Below are positions 62,698-64,000 of a stretch of DNA of 64,000 nucleotides, piece by piece. Every line of letters begins with the position of its first letter. Position 1 is the first letter of the stretch. This DNA comes from Microcoleus sp. bin38.metabat.b11b12b14.051 (lineage in GTDB: Bacteria; Cyanobacteriota; Cyanobacteriia; Cyanobacteriales; Microcoleaceae): the NCBI RefSeq assembly GCF_013299165.1, contig NZ_JAAFKD010000012.1, positions 123,878-187,877 on the forward strand, given 5' to 3'. The notes below the pieces were generated by a model. That model was not told the DNA's origin. It searched no databases and was given only the letters and a program-made list of their open reading frames with translations. Both the position numbers and the translations under genes were made by a program.

Positions 62698-63732
62698 ATG
62701 CACAAGATTCCTGTTACAGTTATTACTGGTTTTCTCGGTAGTGGCAAAACTACCTTAATTCGCCATTTGTTGCAAAACAATCAAGGCCGCCGCATTGCTG
62801 TTTTGGTTAATGAATTTGGCGAAATCGGTATTGACGGTGAATTGCTGCGCGATTGCCAAGTTTGCGATGACGAAGAAACTGTCACCAGCAATATTGTAGA
62901 ATTAACAAACGGTTGTCTTTGCTGCACTGTTCAAGAGGAATTTTTGCCGACGATGCAGGAATTGTTGAAGCGCAAAGACCAAATTGATTGTATCTTAATC
63001 GAGACTTCGGGCCTGGCTCTTCCTAAGCCTTTGATTCAAGCTTTTCGCTGGCCGGAAATTCGCACGGGCGCTACTGTTGACGGTGTGGTGGCGGTTGTTG
63101 ATTGCGAGGCTGTGGCTAGCGGTACTTTTGTTGGCGATATCGATGCTTTGATGGCGCAGCGAGAGGCTGATGATAGTTTGGATCACGAAACGCCGATCGA
63201 GGAATTGTTTGAAGATCAGTTGGCCTGTGCCGATATGGTACTGTTGACGAAGGTCGATCGCGTAGATGCCGAAACTCACCAGAAAGTTCAAACCTGGTTG
63301 CAGCAAGAGTTGCGCCCGAGTGTGAAAATTGTGCCTTGCAAGGGTGGCGAAATTAACCCCGATGTGCTGTTGGGATTTAATGCGGCGGTTGAGGATGATT
63401 TGGAGTCCCGCCCGAGTCACCACGACACGGAAGAGGAACACGAGCACGATGATGATATTAACTCGACTTTCTTTATTGCCGATCGCGAATTTGAACCGGA
63501 AGCTTTGGTGAAAAAGCTGCAATCCTTGATGCAGAAGGAAGAAATTTATCGGATTAAGGGGTTTGTGGCGGTTCCCAACAAACCGATGCGGATGGTGTTG
63601 CAAGGTGTGGGCGATCGTATAGAATGTTTTTACGATCGCCCTTGGCAACCTTCGGAACTCCGCCAAACCAAGCTGGTGATTATTGGTAGAGAGTTGGAGC
63701 GCGATCGAATTGCAGCTATAATTGGCAATTAA
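62698..63732 (+). CDS. cobW: CobW family G3E GTPase (metal chaperone)
   Basis: A 344-residue GTPase starting at ATG 62698. The open frame upstream is repeat sequence. GFLGSGKTTLIRHLL (Walker A), NGCLCCTVQEEF with the CXCC metal motif, ETSGLALPKP and LTKVDRVD (guanine specificity) are present. A His/Glu/Asp-rich stretch SHHDTEEEHEHDDD lies before the C-terminal CobW domain. G3E GTPases pass metal to enzymes; the subgroup (cobalt for B12, or zinc) is not certain from sequence. The B12 riboswitch upstream of its neighbour supports cobalt. Cotranscription with DUF1636 is likely but the repeat gap may interfere. Confidence 0.92.
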   Translation: MHKIPVTVITGFLGSGKTTLIRHLLQNNQGRRIAVLVNEFGEIGIDGELLRDCQVCDDEETVTSNIVELTNGCLCCTVQEEFLPTMQELLKRKDQIDCILIETSGLALPKPLIQAFRWPEIRTGATVDGVVAVVDCEAVASGTFVGDIDALMAQREADDSLDHETPIEELFEDQLACADMVLLTKVDRVDAETHQKVQTWLQQELRPSVKIVPCKGGEINPDVLLGFNAAVEDDLESRPSHHDTEEEHEHDDDINSTFFIADREFEPEALVKKLQSLMQKEEIYRIKGFVAVPNKPMRMVLQGVGDRIECFYDRPWQPSELRQTKLVIIGRELERDRIAAIIGN

Positions 63733-63762
63733 TTATGCGGAGTCATTAGTCATACCTACAAA

Positions 63763-64000
63763 GGTTCGTAGTGAGGACTTTAGTCCTTCTTCTATGGATG
63801 CGGACTAAAGTCCTCACTACAAACCTAGAATCTGTCAAGGTTCGTAGTGAGGACTTTAGTCCTTCTTCTATGGATGCGGACTAAAGTCCTCACTACAAAC
63901 CTAGAATCTGTCAAGGTTCGTAGTCAGGACTTTAGTCCTTCTTCTATGGATGCGGACTAAAGTCCTCACTACAAACCTAGAATCTGTCAAGGTTCGTAGT
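63763..64000. repeat. 76-bp tandem array of TAGTGAGGACTTTAGTCC hairpins
   Basis: Three full copies start at 63763, 63839 and 63915 and a fourth begins at 63991 at the window end, an exact 76-base period. Each has a hairpin around CTTCTTCTATGGATGC and a 16-base linker CCTAGAATCTGTCAAG. One copy has GTCAGG in place of GTGAGG. The linker does not match the end of the CobW gene. Confidence 0.95.

Overview
The window looks like chromosomal DNA of a filamentous, section III-type cyanobacterium (Microcoleus/Oscillatoria/Phormidium-like). The reasons are the very frequent GCGATCGC (HIP1) octamers, a GUN4-fused protein kinase, a cyanobacterial-type glutamate synthase, ClpX, paired PRC-barrel/DUF2382 proteins, many multidomain histidine kinases, and dense families of short palindromic and tandem repeats between and inside genes. 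No rRNA, tRNA, CRISPR array or complete insertion sequence was seen. The species assignment is inference.

Layout. (1) 0.1-3.9 kb: two histidine kinases on the minus strand. (2) 4.2-12.3 kb: a phosphodiester glycosidase, a pentapeptide-repeat membrane protein, an FHA-Ser/Thr kinase, a Ser/Thr kinase-GUN4 fusion, an orphan MqsA-like zinc protein, a transposase remnant, and two near-identical DUF559 nuclease-like genes. Each DUF559 gene is bracketed by inverted arrays of a C/G-rich palindromic repeat. (3) 12.3-17.2 kb: glutamate synthase large subunit with low-complexity insertions. (4) 17.8-28 kb: a second phosphodiester glycosidase carrying expanded repeats, an aspartoacylase-like metalloenzyme, a Ski2-like RNA helicase followed by an 85-bp tandem array that copies the end of the gene, and a secreted GHL10-type glycoside hydrolase. 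(5) 28.5-44.9 kb: a plus-strand signalling island of a Cache hybrid kinase, a REC-kinase, a lone receiver, three tandem paralogous REC-PAS-kinase-REC proteins and a REC-GAF-adenylate cyclase. (6) 45-57.3 kb: DUF1499, two PRC/DUF2382 proteins, glutathione peroxidase, a 37-residue membrane peptide, a VOC protein, two more sensor kinases, a STAS protein and cyanase. (7) 57.7-64 kb: clpX, a compact AT-rich two-gene module encoding a helical unknown protein and an ORC/CDC6-like AAA+ ATPase, then a cobalamin riboswitch in front of DUF1636 and CobW genes.

How the genes work together. Signal transduction dominates: nine histidine kinases, two Ser/Thr kinases, one lone response regulator, a STAS protein and a cyclase. 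The 28.5-44.9 kb run has overlapping or touching genes at several junctions and probably converges on cAMP through the terminal cyclase. The DUF1636-CobW pair is probably a cobalt/B12-responsive unit.

The most unusual features are (a) the DUF559 cassettes flanked by inverted repeat arrays, (b) tandem arrays that have copied the 3' end of the neighbouring gene, seen for the helicase and both DUF559 genes, (c) repeats accepted in frame inside glutamate synthase, a glycosidase, a histidine kinase and one arm of the riboswitch, and (d) the ORC/CDC6-like two-gene module after clpX.
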